Of a stretch of 64,000 bases of DNA, positions 24,326-64,000 are shown piece after piece. Within the stretch, counting starts at the first letter, position 1. Each line of letters opens with the position of its first letter. The position numbers and the translations under genes were made by a program. A model generated the notes under the pieces. It saw only the letters and a list, made by a program, of their open reading frames with translations. It had not been told where the DNA came from and did not search any database. The stretch comes from Acanthornis magna (lineage: Eukaryota; Chordata; Aves; Passeriformes; Acanthizidae): the NCBI GenBank assembly GCA_036785705.1, contig JAWUZG010000070.1, positions 5,219,001 through 5,283,000 on the forward strand, written 5' to 3'.

Positions 24326-27300
24326 CTAGGTGGAAAGAGCAATCCTTACAATACGTCTGAGAGTTACTTAACACTCCTTAAACCTTTTGGAAAGGTGGAA
24401 AACCTCTAACGCAAAGCATTCTCTGTTCTACTTCATCAGGTTTTCAGAATGTAAGTCTGTTTTTCCAGCACAAGGATAAGCTAATTTTTTGGTCCCTAAA
24501 CAAAAGTAATTGCTATGTGCTTTTCCTGTGTGTATCCTACAGAATGACTTTGGTAATGCTGTACAGGGTGTGGTTTGAAATGGACACTCTGATGGTTGCT
24601 GGCTCCACTGATCTGTTAATCCAAGACAGCACTGCACTGTCTTTGCAGTCCTTTGAATCCCCATCCCTCTCCTTGCCTCTGCCTGGTCTCAGGTTCAGAC
24701 CCTGTGCAGCTGCACCTGTACTGTGTCAGATCTCTTGATAAAATCAGTTTCACTGCACTTCACCCCAAGGAGTAACAAAATGGGTAAGACTGTGCAGAAA
24801 GTGCAAGCTGCTGCCAGGTCCTTTTCAAGATGCACCTTAAGTGTCTGGTGACATTTCAAATATGCCACAGCACCAGTGCAGCATGTAGCCTGTTCTGCTG
24901 CAAACATGCTGCATCTGGGCTGCATGTGTGCATTCTGTGTGCCCCAGCCAGAGTGAGGTCAGTGCTAACATTCCTCACCACAAACGCAGCAGGAACTTTA
25001 AGGGTCTACAGGGTCTGTGTGCTGCAATTACAGCCAGAGAACCACCCATCCATCCAGAACTCCTCCAGAGAGAAGATTTTTCTCTTCAGTAACAACTTAA
25101 ATTGAAGAGCCCAAAAGAAAATTTTTTAGTATTCCGCTGATTTCCCCTAGGTCTGCAGTTTCATTGTAGTCAAGTCAAATCCTACTTGCTTGGGCTAACT
25201 ACTGGTAGGATAAAATCCTGGCTTTTCCAAATGAATATAATCACCTGGCTGTGTCTGGTTTGAGTGGTAAGAAATGAGGGTGCTGGTTTGCTTCCAAAAG
25301 GAAATGCATTTATAAAGACTTGTAGAGTTTCACCATCCTGTGGAAGCTAGCTTGCACCTTGGCAAGTCGGAGGGGAACAAAACAGACATTTCAGGGGAGT
25401 TTCAGATATTGGAAATAATAACTCCCTGTGGCAGGTGGTTTTGTTAGTAGGCAAGGGGCTGTATTACACAAAAGTGAAGAACTGAGATTGTGAGGAATGC
25501 CGAGGCAGGCTGTGCTTAAGAAAATTGCAGTAATTAGGGATTTCATTTAATCTTTGAGCTTTGCTTTTAGATGAATTTTAGTGGATTTTCTGTTTCCCTT
25601 TTATTTAAAGTGTGTGTATATATAAATTATCTAATGACAGTTAAACTAAAACACTAGGGCTGGAGTTTCAGAAATACTCAAATACAAAACTGTGTGCACT
25701 TTGCTTAATCTGGATTATGAAACTGTTGGTGTTACTTGCATGAGTCAGTTGGCACCCATTTAAGTAGGCAGCCATGCATTTTGTCACTTCATATAACCAA
25801 AGGATTTTAAGCATTTTAATTGCAATTTTAAATTGTAATTTAAAAGTTAGTTCCTTGAATGACTTGAGTTGTTAAGGTTTGATGTAAGAACGAAAAGGGA
25901 AAATTAGGCTCTATTATATTTTATGCTTCACTAATTTATATCTATTTGTAATATAAGATGTGATGCAGAGAATCATAACTTTTATTATTCTGTAGTTTAG
26001 AAGTGGCAGGAGGGAAGCTGTAAGAGTCTTTTCTCCTGGGTGGTTTTCAGTCCAGGCTCCAGCCATAATCTCATCCATTAAGTGAGGGATGGCTGCTGGC
26101 TTACTCAGTAGCAGTATCCCTCTGGGGAATCCCACTGGAATGCCAGTGCTGGTCATTTGTTCCCTTGAGTACAAAAATCTTGCTGCTCCTGGCACTAGAC
26201 GTGAGAAGGAGCCTGGCTAGACAACAACCATGGAATTTGGGATTCTTTTGAAAACATGGATCCATTTCACAATTGTGTTACAATTACATTGTCCAGCAAA
26301 TATTTTTGATTTCCATCACCAGGTTTGACAGAAAGACTTAAGACATGACTCATGAGTTAAGAAAACTAAACACAGCCATATCCTGATAACCAGGAACTTT
26401 TTCCATGTATTGAAATAATGAACTGGAATACAACCTTACCACACGTTGTTGTAAGGAGATTGCTAAAATAGGAGGTATTTCTAAGGTATGGAACAGTCAG
26501 GAAACCTGGGCTCAACACCCAGTTTAAGAATTAACCAGTCTATGGATCATGATTTTAAGGGGTCAAATACAAAAGAAAAAGAGCCAGATTTTCTCTCTCT
26601 TCATAAACACCCTTGTTTGTTCACCTGTGAAGATAAACTGCAGCAGTGCTCATCATCAGCTGTGCTATGTTGGGGAGAAAGGAGATGTTTCCTCAAACCA
26701 GCATTGTTTCCTAACACAGGAGTGCCTCATGTCTCTCTTGAGAGTAGGTGCCCACAAGACTGAGGCCCTGCACTTCACCCTGACGCTGTACCAAAGTGCT
26801 CTTGATCCAAACTAATTAAGCGAAGGGTGGGGGGGGGCTGGAAGGAAGCAAGTGCTTTTATTTCTGTTTTGCATGTAAAAATGAGAGAGTTGGAAATTTT
26901 TGCTCAGTACATCCCTGAGGTCATTACCCTGGATTCCAGTGTGAGCCGAGAGCTCCCCGTTTCAGTTTTATTTGGGCTATATATGGATTATCTTAATCCT
27001 CTGCACTTCTGGCTCATATTGCTGCATATCCTACCAACCTACAAATGGTAGCTGGGCACTCACTCAAAAGAAAGTGTGGAAAAGAGTAAATGTTACAAAT
27101 ACCAAACTTCTTTGCCCTGAACATAAAGTTACTCAGTTACCATTAAGGTTCCAGGATCACTCCATCTATTCACCATTAATTCAAGGAAACAATCCATCCA
27201 TAGGGGTGAGGTGGGTCAGGCTGTATTTCAGTGGTATTCATGTCTTTGTAATTCTGTTGACATCTGACCTGTTTTCCTAGGACTTACCAATGTCTTCTCC

Positions 27301-30300
27301 TGGATTAGACAGACCTCCTGGAAATTTCCATGCGTTTATAGTCTGTATTGGAGGAAAATCCATTAATGAAGTAATCAGCCTGTGACTGACTACTTCAGCA
27401 CTCTTTAATATGAAGGAGACAATTAACACATAACTTTCTTTTGTTGAAGTTGCAGTATTGTTATTTTACAAACATCAGCAAGTAGGAACTTGTTCATTCC
27501 TGCTAACATGATGATCAGAGACAGCTATGGTCTGTATGAACTATTGGAACAAAACACCTACTGACTGAAAATTCAAACTGTCTAACAGTCATTAGACAAC
27601 GTTGCTGCTAGATAGAGTAGTTGAATATTAAAAAAAAAAAGCTGCTATAGACTATATAATCTTATATTTAATCACTAATGTATTCCACTTCCATGGTTTT
27701 GGCTTTTAAGAAATGTATATATATTTAATCTTACAAACAGGTATTATGATTGTACTGTTCTATACTGCACTGGCTTTAAAATGTCTCTGTGTGTCTGTAA
27801 TGATCCTTTAGTGTAACTTGTAATTTTCATGGAATACAAGAAATGAGGGCTTGTGTGTGATTTATGTATAGAAACATTTATTGAATTGCAATAAAGTTCA
27901 ATATTAAAACTTGAAGCTTGGTGTTGTTACACTACTAAAGGAGTCCCAGTCCCTGCACCTCTTGCAAGAGCATAAAGATTTGTAGGCTTTACCTTTACTT
28001 CTATGTACTTTCTATCTTCTTCCTTATTAAAAGTTTATGTAGGAAGAAGTTATTCCTCAGCTAGAAATAAATGCAGTGAAAAAGTACACTGGCCCAAAAA
28101 GTGCTTTTTTTGTCTATGCAGCATAGCAGGGAAGCTGTATGCTTTCCAGTGACTCGAAACCCTAACGACTGCATTGGAAAATGTGTTGGGTTTTTTTTCT
28201 GGGCATTCTTAAATGGCTTGGATAGGAATTTAAAGTAATAGATTAAAAATAGTGCACATGGAAAATACATATATTTGTCTATTGGCTTTCAGATTTGCTT
28301 CTGGTTCCTGGAAATCTGTGTGCTGTGGAATTGTCCTGTCACAAACCCAAATAGCTCTTAAAATTCCAACAGCTATTTAATTTTTTTTTAAAATTTTTTA
28401 TTCTGGTATCTGTTTAAGATATTTACTAAAAGGTAAGCATGCATGTTTATATTTTTGTGCATAAAAGGCTAAATAAATGCTGCATTTCTAACGTTTACAA
28501 TGTGCAGTTCTGTCCCTGGAGACTCTGTAGAGCAAGAACCACTTTTGAAGTCTACAGCATGAGAGGTAGGTTTATGCTATAACTGGTAATTGCTGAATGT
28601 AAGCCTGAAGGTCCTGCTATAGACAAGTCCTCGACATTTTACTTTATTGTAAGTAAAAATGTAAGATACAAAAATGAAAAATAAACATCTTCAATTACAG
28701 GAAACAAGTTCAGAGGAAGAGAAACACCCTTGTCTTTTGTGTTAGAAACTCAGCATGTGGTATGATTGAACCTGCCTATGAAAGCACCCTTTCACTGAAG
28801 TTCATTAACTGTTGTAGTTACTAATGAAGTGATGTTTTGGGTCCTGAGGAGGAATGTCTTAGTTGCTTTTTCAGGAAAGGCAGGAAAATGCAGCCAGTGA
28901 GATTCTGGCATAGTTTTAACTGTATAAAATGAAAATGATGCATCTAAGTGTATTTCAGTCTACCTAGTTAAGTTTTGATTGTTTCATGTTAAAACTGCAG
29001 TTAATCTCACTCTCCCAGAGACACATTATTTTGCAAGTGAAAGCATAATGGAAGCTAAATGTCTCTTAAATGGAGTAGCACAGCACAGGCAGCTGCCAGG
29101 GAGCCAGAGAACATTCTGCAGCTGAGTTAAAACCTGGGTTAGCCTGACAGGGGCTGGAAGACACTTCAGTGATGGATGCTCGGTGACCTCAAGCCACATC
29201 ACACGAGCCACCCTCACCACACTACTGCTCTGGTTTGGCATTCTCCATAGTGAGGGCCAGTGCTTCTGCGTATGAGGAACTAAAGATCTTTACACCTGCT
29301 GGATTAAGGTGGTCTCCAGGTCACAGCCAACCAGGCCACTGCTTATTTAAAGCCACAGATATGCCTGGAATTTTGGAAACCAAACAAAATCGGAATTCTT
29401 CTCTCAAAATCCTTTTGGAGCCATGGGGGTTTTCCAGAGGTCTGCATGGATCCAAAGACAAGATCAGGGACTCTTGGGTCAGTTGTAGAAGAAAGCAGAA
29501 AACTCAAAGCAGGAAGGATACTTAGTTCTGCTGAATCAATCTCCAGTTATAATTTATAACAAAGCTGTTGAGTTTCAGAGGTGGGTTTTCTCCCTTTAAA
29601 TGGAATACTGTAATCTGCTGATAGATGTGTTCAAGATACTCAAAAAAGGAAGTAACTTCTAACTATCACAATCTTTGACTGGAATAAAAATAAACATATA
29701 TTTTGTTTTATACTACAGAATAAGCTTATCTGAATGAACTCTTTTTTATAATCCTTTAACAAACATACCTGATTCCTGTCTTGTACAACCAACACCTTTC
29801 CAGTGCTTTCATCTAGAACAGCACCTGGTATAGAAAAAATATTGTAAAAGGTGAAGTGCTGGACAACTGTGTTGAATCCTAACAACCAAAATTTAACATG
29901 TTTTGATAAAGCATAACAAACCCCTACTGATACCATGTACAGTTAGCAAGGTTTGTATGGATGAATCACAAAGTGGTTTGTCAGTGGAAAATGGATGCAC
30001 AATAAAATATCAGAAAAAGGTTAAACATCCCATATAAAAATCCAAAGTTGACAGTACCAAGATAAATAATTGCAACATTTAAGTTCCAGATTAGACAAGA
30101 AATGAAAAGAAAAACTTGCTTGTGTTAATATCAGAACTAAAGAATGCAAGATCAAGAGGTTACCCAAACAATCTGGCAAAGCTGCTTGCTTTAGCAGAGC
30201 CCTGCCTGTAATCTTCCTTGAATAACAGAGAATTTTCCAGTGACTCTGGCTGAGAAGCCACCCTTAAGGGGGAGGAATTTTTCTCCAGTGACATTCATGA

Positions 30301-33300
30301 CAAACCCCCCACCTGCTGTAGTGAAGATTTGAGTGGTTTTGGGTTAATAACACACAAGGTTTAGTACTCAGTGGGCTGTACTGATACAGTTCAACTGGGT
30401 GACTGTCTGAACTCACTCTTACCCAGCTAACAACTCCTGGCAGGAACTGCACCGTAATCTGAGTCAACTTGTTAATCAAATGTGTTGCTTCCAAGGGGAA
30501 AAGTGACACTTTCACTTGAAAAAACCTGTCTGACAGAGAAGTGCAGCTTTTCCTTATGTCCTCATGCTCAGCCCATGACTTTCTCCCACAGATTACAAGT
30601 TTTCCTACTTTCTGGAACCCGAGTGTTTCATGTTTAATTATGTCATACTCATTGGTCATACTTTTAAAATGTCCTTCCTTTAAAACAGGTCTTTTTCTCA
30701 GATTTTAAAGAGCACTGTGGTGAGCAGGACGAGTGCTGTGGTGCAACTTACTGGGCTCTTTTCCACATCAGTCACGTATGGCTTTCAAATTAGAGGTTAA
30801 TGGTAAAAAAATGCTTATGTCATTTTACAGCAGGAGGAAGAGGATACAGGCACATCTGTGATGATATGTGCATTTAAAATGCTATGGGGAAGTACATCCA
30901 CAGGAAGGAATTATTAAGGAGTGAGTATCCAGCTAAAAACATCCTCTGATTTTTAATAATAGATGGCAGATTTATGTGTAGGAGGAATATTTCAAAGATG
31001 AAGTACCAGTCTTCCTTCAAGATATGTCAAAGGACGTGCTTTAAGAGGGTAGTCACATATCTGCCTCCCCGTGGCTTGTGACTTTATGATTTCATTCCTC
31101 CTGTAAATATTTAGCAGTGTCCAAGTTCAAGAACTGTAATGATTAAAAGAGGAAACAAAAGGAAAGCAGGAGCAACCTTGTGATTAGAGGATTTGTTTTC
31201 TAGAAAAGCCATTCCTCAGCCAAAGGGTTTGCTGAGACCAGGGAGAGCTGCTGAAGGCAGGGAACTGCTGTTTGAATCAAACTTAAAAAGTGTATTTGCT
31301 CTCCTGTTCCCCTAAAATTGAAGCCGGTGAATGTAATTGTTGGCAGTAAAATTCCCAGTGAGGTGATCAGAATCTCTGCTAGAGGATATCTAAGTTTAGA
31401 GCAAGAAGAAAGAAAACACATAACAGGATTTGCTGCCTGGTCTCATGTTCCCACTAGGCCTATACCTGGTTGGTATCAGTGAGATCAGAGCTTGACTGCA
31501 GGCCCTGAATTGTGGTTTTAAAAACTCTCCCTCCTGCTACAAATGTGGCACCCGGAGCTTTAAATCATCCAGTGCCAGGATGACTTTTTGGAAAGCTTTA
31601 TACTTGCAACCCAACCAAGTGAGCACTATTACAACACCACTTAGTTTTGACTGTTCTCTTTTGGGAAATAGGTAAGAAAAGCATTAAAAAAGAAATAAAA
31701 TCCCTTCGACAACTCCAGATAATGAGTAATGGAGGGGAAAAATATCTTCATCCTGCCTGTTTTATTTATAACTGATGTAAAAATGCATGCAAAGATGTTC
31801 AGTGTTGAGAAGCACTTGTCAGCCACAGAATGAGCACAGGCACAACAGCCTACACTGTACAGGAGTAGGTATTTGTAAAACGACTTGGGAACTACTTCTA
31901 AGTCACTTTTGATAAGTGACTTATCAAAGCTATCTACCTCCATCTCCCTGTGCAGGTTCATGGTAATGCAGCTCTCATTTTAAATTTCCTTAAGTAACAG
32001 GACTGGCCAAGGCTGATGATCCTCTGTGTGTGTAGGCTCTCCCTCCTGGAGTCCTTTAACTCCAAGGACTTTGTTTGAACAAGTGGATTAAAGTGGCAGC
32101 AATGCAAATAACAGCTGTGTTGTAAGGCTTGTAGTACATGGGAGGGAGAAGAAAATGCCTTTTACTTTTCTTCCTCTCCTTTCACTTTCCTTCCTCAGCT
32201 TGTCCTCTCCTGCCATGTTTCATGGCATATTTACAAACATGTCACTTTTTGGATGGCAGACCACATCCTCCTCGGAGGTGGAGAATTTTGGAAATGCTTT
32301 TTAAAAACACGTTAATCACGTTAATACACCAGAGACTCCTCTGTATCTTTACACATGTGGAAAATCCTGCCGCCTACAAACGGATGCAGTAACTTAGCTG
32401 GAAGACACATCACATATTCCACTATTTCTAAACAATAATGGCCAAGCCCAATGAGTAACATTTGCTACTCTCTGCTTGGCCACTCTCATCTAGTCTGGTA
32501 AAATATGACCTGACCTTGCTTATTCACACCTTTGTCATCACTTGGCTGAATGGTCCTGAGGCACAAGCCCTGGCTGTGCTGTGTTTGCTGCGTGGGAAAC
32601 TCCAGACAGGAGGAAAATCAGCTGCTGGTCTACTTGGCAATGACATTTGCTACCTGTTCCCCATGCTGGCTTCCTGCTGGCCAGCCAACCACTCTCCATG
32701 TCTCTGCTTTTCCTTTTCAGGATGCTCTCTAAGGACTGACTTCTGTATTTCACTGACTGGCCACAGCTTTGGAATGGAGACTCTCACCAGCAAATGGCTT
32801 TTCTTTAATGCAGACACTTTATAAAATACTTTTTGGTTAGGAAATAAAAATGTCTTGTGTTTGACCCCCTCCCTATATTTAGATATATATAAATATATAT
32901 TTAAATATATATTTAAATAATTTGATATTTCAATAAAATGAATTAAAAATAGAATGGAGCCTTTCTACTACCCAGGGTCTCCCTCCTAAAGTAGAAAGAT
33001 AACGGAATAAACCTACCAGGTGGTATCCACACTGCTTAGCATATTTTTGGGATGTGTTCCAGATCCACTGACAGTGAGTGGAACAAAGAAAAAAAAAAAC
33101 CACATAGCAGTCATTATTTCACACAGAGAAATCTGCTCATTTACCTGCCCAAAATGCTTTCCTTAAGCATTTACTTCCTTTAAAGAAACTCACAATAATG
33201 AATGAAAGTGTACAGGGTTGAAAAATGGTAGCAAAGAATACATATATGTGGTGCAAATTTTAAAATCCATACAATAAATTATGAAATCCATACATCTGCA

Positions 33301-35966
33301 CTTATGAAACTTTTTCTTTCCTTAAAGTCTTTTCCTACTTGCAGAGTGCAAACTGTTTTGAAGCACAACTGCAAATTATGCTCTGAAAATACATTTTTAA
33401 ATGTTTATTTGTGAGTCTTTCAGAGTTAAGTGCTTCCTGATGCCCACCAGGGTCTCAACTCATCTCTTATGGTTTTCTTTCAAGCAGCACTTTGAGCTGT
33501 GCAAATCCTACCTCAGAAACCTCCTTTCACTTAGGTTTCCTTACAAGGAGTAACACGGTGCTTTTTGAGAGGAAAATGCACTGTCCTGCTCCAGTTCAGT
33601 GCCACATATTTTAATGGTGAGGTTTCCATACCTCAAGAAAACATGCTCCAACATGTCCATTGACAAACTCCAAGGCCGCCTTCAGCATCCACCCTGCCCT
33701 CTGCTGGCCTTGGAACTGAACACTCCTGCTACCGATGGCAGCAACACTCTTTTGTAATTCATGGTTTGTTTGGTTTTTTTTTCCTTTCACCCGACCTGCT
33801 GCTACACAGAACAAACCGTATTTTGTGAGTTCTTCCTAACTACATTTTTCAAATTGCTGTTTATGGGTCTTAACACCACTTAGTGAAGAAATAACATCCC
33901 CCACAGTCCCTGCAAGCCAAGGACAAACAAGTCAAGGCTATAACTGGAGAGACTTGCTCTCCCCAATCTTGTGCTTTCTGTGTGTTAATGTAACCCTTAC
34001 CAGTACGTGAGGGGTCCAAGCCAACCTCCAATTACAGATTACTGAGTGATGGGATAGGTAATGGCAGATCTGTGGAACTCTGTTGAGTGAGAGGGCAAAA
34101 CCATTCAAATTTGGTGAAGCTAACTTCAAGCTGACAGTAGTTTTGGCTCGTCATCAGTATGGAAGACAAAAGAAAAAAGGGAAAACTGTCTTATCTAGCT
34201 TGTTGGAAATTTTCTCCGTTATGGAACAACTTTCCAGCTGTGGTTGTGGGAGGTCTAGATGGGTAAGACTCTGGTGTTTGTTTGGTTTTGGGTTTTTTTT
34301 TGTAAAATATATGTTTAGATTGAAGACTTCTAGGCACAACTTAGAACAGCTCTTAGACTGCAATTTAGGCTAATAGTTGTTTTAGCTTCTGAACAATCCT
34401 TGTTGAGTCAAGTTTTCCCCAATTTACAGACATTAACTTGAGCATAGTTTAGGCAGATACACACATTAAGTATCTGAAGTAAGGACACAGAGCAGAGATG
34501 TGGGATTTTTTCCTCTCACTTTTTTCGTGGTTACTTTTTCATTTTAAAACGCAGTAGGCAGCTCGTTTCCATGTGCTGGTTGTACAGAGGAACAATTCCT
34601 ACTGAACCTGCTCCTAAGGGCTCCTTCAAGTGTTTCTGTGGGTACAACCACTCCTGTAACTCACCTGCAACCCCCAGCTGGTGTGTGGCGAAGCCGGGCA
34701 GCCTGCTGGGCCCCTCTCCCAGCCACAGCGTCAGGGTGGACGAGCCCTGCTCGGCGTGGTGGAAAGCAAAGCCTTGGGAAGCAGCCACTGCCACAAGGCT
34801 GCTCTGGAGGATGGGGACATGGAGCCAGACAGCGACACGGCCTTCATCCCGCCACTGAGCCACGGACTCTGCAAGAGAGGGAAGTGAGGAGGGTCAGGGA
34901 CTCCTTTGCCCTTGATCTGTGTGGTTTTAAACTTTACCACACACAACAGCCATGTGCAAAAATCTGTATTTTCAGCTCATTTGCCATAGGGTCAAATTAT
35001 CATTGGTGTGTGAAACTCATCAGTACTGTCAGGGGCTGCCAGCTTGATATTTATGTGGTACAACTTGGTGTTCACATACAAAATGATGGCTTTTATGTTA
35101 GGGTCTGCCATAAGGCACAGGGGAATCTGCTCATCTGGAGTGCTGTGTCCAGTTCTGGGCTCCTCGGTACAAGGAAAATAAGGAACTACTGGAGAGGACC
35201 CAGCAGAGGTCACAAAAATGGTGAGGGGTCTGGAGTATCTCTCTCATGAGGAGAGATGGTGGGAGCTGGACCTATTCAGTCTAGAGAAGATGAGTCTCAG
35301 ATGGGATCTCATCAATCCATATGAGTATCTCAAAGGTGGGTGCCAAGAGAATGATGCCAATCTTTTCAGTGGTGCCCAGTGACAGCAATGGCCCTAAACT
35401 GAAATACGGGAAGTTTCACCTCATCACGAGGAAGAACTTCTTCACACTGAGTGCGGCAGAGCACTGGAACAGGCTGCCCAGCAGGGGCGTGGAGACTCCT
35501 TCTCTGGAGACATTCCAAACCCACCTGCCGTGACCTGCCATTCCTGTGTCACTTGCTGCGGGCGACCCTGCTTTGGCAGAGCGATTGGACCGGATGATCT
35601 CCAGACGTCCTTTCCAATCCTAACTCTTCCGTGGCTCCTGTGAATGCCCTCGGCTCCCTCCCGCCAGCGCCCTCCGCCTCACGGCCGCGGCCCAGGCTCC
35701 GTGAGGGGAAGGCGGCGGCTGAGGGCGCCCCCTAGCGGGACCCGCGCCGCCCCTCACGCACCGCCCCCTGCCCGCCCGGGACTCGGGACCCGCGCCCGGC
35801 ACTTGCCCCGCAGCCACCGCCCGAAGGCGGCCCGCTCCAGCCGCGGGGACCCGCGCAGCTCGCCCAGGTCCACGCTCACCCCCCCGAACTTGTCAGGCCG
35901 TGCCCGTAGCCCTGCTAGGGCCGCCCAAACCCGCGCCCTCCGCAGCGACCGCCACGGCCCCGCCAT
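23937..35966 (-). CDS. NUDT6: Nudix hydrolase 6 (FGF2 antisense gene), 287 aa
   Basis: The coding sequence joins, in transcript order, 35966-35807, 34868-34665, 29824-29769, 27342-27288 and 24325-23937 (864 nt, 287 residues plus stop). NUDT6 (GFG) is a MutT-type protein made from the strand opposite FGF2. Its substrate is poorly defined, and its transcript has been linked to control of FGF2 levels. The Nudix box GX5EX7REUXEEXGU is complete: G-LSNPG-E, seven residues, then REVFEETGI. It is split across exons 4 and 5. Upstream is the N-terminal domain with [11 protein letters not shown] and [14 protein letters not shown]. The extreme N-terminus is Arg/Ala/Leu-rich and lacks acids, so a mitochondrial targeting sequence is possible. 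The protein is somewhat shorter than the human one (about 316 aa), mainly at the N-terminus. The first intron appears to be GC-AG; the others are GT-AG. The gene shares a promoter with AFG2A. Confidence 0.95.
24326..27287 (-). other. NUDT6: NUDT6 intron 4
   Basis: This 2.96-kb GT-AG intron is antisense to the FGF2 3' UTR. I see no separate gene in it. Confidence 0.85.
27288..27342 (-). CDS. NUDT6: NUDT6 coding exon 4
   Basis: This 55-nt exon is too short to show as an open frame. It encodes [18 protein letters not shown] plus the first base of the next Gly, including the start of the Nudix box. Acceptor AATACAG and donor G|GTAAGT are canonical, and both phases fit the neighbouring exons. It lies within the FGF2 3' UTR on the opposite strand. 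Confidence 0.93.
27343..29768 (-). other. NUDT6: NUDT6 intron 3
   Basis: This 2.4-kb GT-AG intron contains the inferred FGF2 3' end. Beyond 27915 it holds AT-rich sequence with further AATAAA hexamers on the + strand (for example near 28472 and 28680), which could serve as alternative FGF2 3' ends. Confidence 0.8.
27890..27895 (+). terminator. FGF2: FGF2 distal polyadenylation signal
   Basis: AATAAA is followed within about 30 nt by the GT-rich stretch 'gcttggtgttgttac'. It is the first canonical signal after the FGF2 stop that I can find. Confidence 0.7.
29769..29824 (-). CDS. NUDT6: NUDT6 coding exon 3
   Basis: The 56-nt exon encodes (G)[18 protein letters not shown], the first strands of the Nudix fold. 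Acceptor TATACCAG and donor CAG|GTATGT are canonical. Phase 1 in, phase 0 out. Confidence 0.95.
29825..34664 (-). other. NUDT6: NUDT6 intron 2
   Basis: This 4.84-kb GT-AG intron has no supportable gene on either strand. It contains an AT-only low-complexity stretch at about 32878-32937 made of alternating tatat and ttaaat units. Confidence 0.8.
32878..32937. repeat. AT-rich low-complexity stretch
   Basis: About 60 bp almost entirely of A and T, with 'atatatttaaat'-type units recurring roughly every 16 bp and partly self-complementary. Confidence 0.7.
34665..34868 (-). CDS. NUDT6: NUDT6 coding exon 2
   Basis: The exon is 204 nt. It starts after CTCTCTTGCAG and ends at GCAG|GTGAGTT. It encodes [20 protein letters not shown] through [10 protein letters not shown], closely matching the mammalian NUDT6 N-terminal domain. 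Phase 1 at both ends. Confidence 0.95.
34869..35806 (-). other. NUDT6: NUDT6 intron 1 (GC-AG)
   Basis: A 938-nt intron from GCAAGT at 35806 to TTGCAG at 34869. More than half of it is a CR1 copy. A GT donor two bases further (AA|GTGCC) would break the frame with exon 2. Confidence 0.75.
35100..35628 (+). mobile_element. CR1 LINE, 5'-truncated 3' end (about 530 bp)
   Basis: The + strand follows the CR1 3' region in order: 'tgtgtccagttctgggctcct', 'gaggggtctggagtatctct', 'aggaagaacttcttcac', 'gcactggaacaggctgccca', 'tccctggagacattcc'-like and 'gatgatctccagacgtc'. The residual ORF2 C-terminus reads [20 protein letters not shown] and [18 protein letters not shown]. The usual terminal octamer repeats are not visible. 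It sits in NUDT6 intron 1, about 180 bp from exon 1, so it interrupts the edge of the shared promoter. It is the longest mobile element in the window and encodes nothing active. Confidence 0.9.
35807..35966 (-). CDS. NUDT6: NUDT6 coding exon 1
   Basis: The ATG is at 35966-35964 in a strong GCCATGG context. The exon encodes 53 residues plus one base, from [14 protein letters not shown] to GRWLR. The frame only joins exon 2 if the donor is G|GCAAGT at 35806, a GC donor. The frame is also open upstream to a second ATG at 36053-36051, which would add 29 residues. Confidence 0.88.
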
Positions 35967-36051
35967 GGCGCTGAGCGGGGCGGAGAGCGGCCGCCCCCGG
36001 GGCGGTGCCGGCCTCTGCTCCGGAACCGCTTTGCGGCGGCCGCGGGGAAGC

Positions 36052-64000
<27,949 letters not shown>

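Larger units (their letters stand above)
23458..27915 (+). other. FGF2: FGF2 3' UTR, overlapping NUDT6 antisense exons
   Basis: From the FGF2 stop to 27890 I see no AATAAA on the + strand. The first clear one is at 27890-27895, followed by a GT-rich stretch. That implies a 3' UTR of about 4.45 kb, in line with the long FGF2 3' UTRs of other vertebrates. It is AT-rich with many ATTTA-like motifs, typical of unstable growth-factor mRNAs. NUDT6 coding exons at 24325-23937 and 27342-27288 lie inside it on the other strand, so the mature mRNAs can pair over more than 400 nt. Earlier, weaker polyadenylation sites are possible. Confidence 0.75.

Overview
The window is vertebrate nuclear DNA, most likely from a bird. 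It carries 3' ends of CR1 LINEs, very GC-rich first exons in CpG islands next to AT-richer introns, and the conserved gene order FGF2 - NUDT6 - AFG2A (SPATA5). The FGF2 protein is closest to avian FGF2 as I remember it, with a few differences from the chicken form, so this may not be chicken. The species cannot be fixed from the sequence alone.

Layout. Positions 1-4680 are upstream intergenic sequence with no gene I can support. FGF2 lies on the + strand: three coding exons (5160-5334, 19604-19707, 23272-23457) and a 3' UTR of about 4.45 kb ending near 27915. NUDT6 lies on the - strand with five coding exons (35966-35807, 34868-34665, 29824-29769, 27342-27288, 24325-23937). Its last two coding exons lie inside the FGF2 3' UTR, so the two mRNAs are convergent and form a natural sense-antisense pair. 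AFG2A starts 85 bp from NUDT6 on the opposite strand and shares a CpG-island bidirectional promoter with it. Eleven coding exons (36052 to 60929, 675 codons) cover the N-domain, the D1 AAA module and the start of D2. The gene runs off the right edge. Splice phases agree at every junction in all three genes. The rest is intron, with four CR1 3' fragments, a 15-bp x 7 GC-rich minisatellite and several simple repeats.

Function. FGF2 is a leaderless heparin-binding growth factor. NUDT6 is a Nudix protein whose transcript is antisense to FGF2. AFG2A is a type II AAA+ ATPase of 60S ribosome maturation. FGF2 and NUDT6 are coupled by 3' overlap, and NUDT6 and AFG2A by a shared promoter, so the three genes form a chain linked through overlapping or abutting transcription units.

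I found no new multi-gene system. The observations most worth checking are: FGF2 lacks both surface cysteines and the tyrosine tied to unconventional secretion in mammals; a GC-AG intron in NUDT6; two in-frame start pairs placed on shared CATG palindromes between NUDT6 and AFG2A; and a GR-rich CUG-type N-terminal extension of FGF2.
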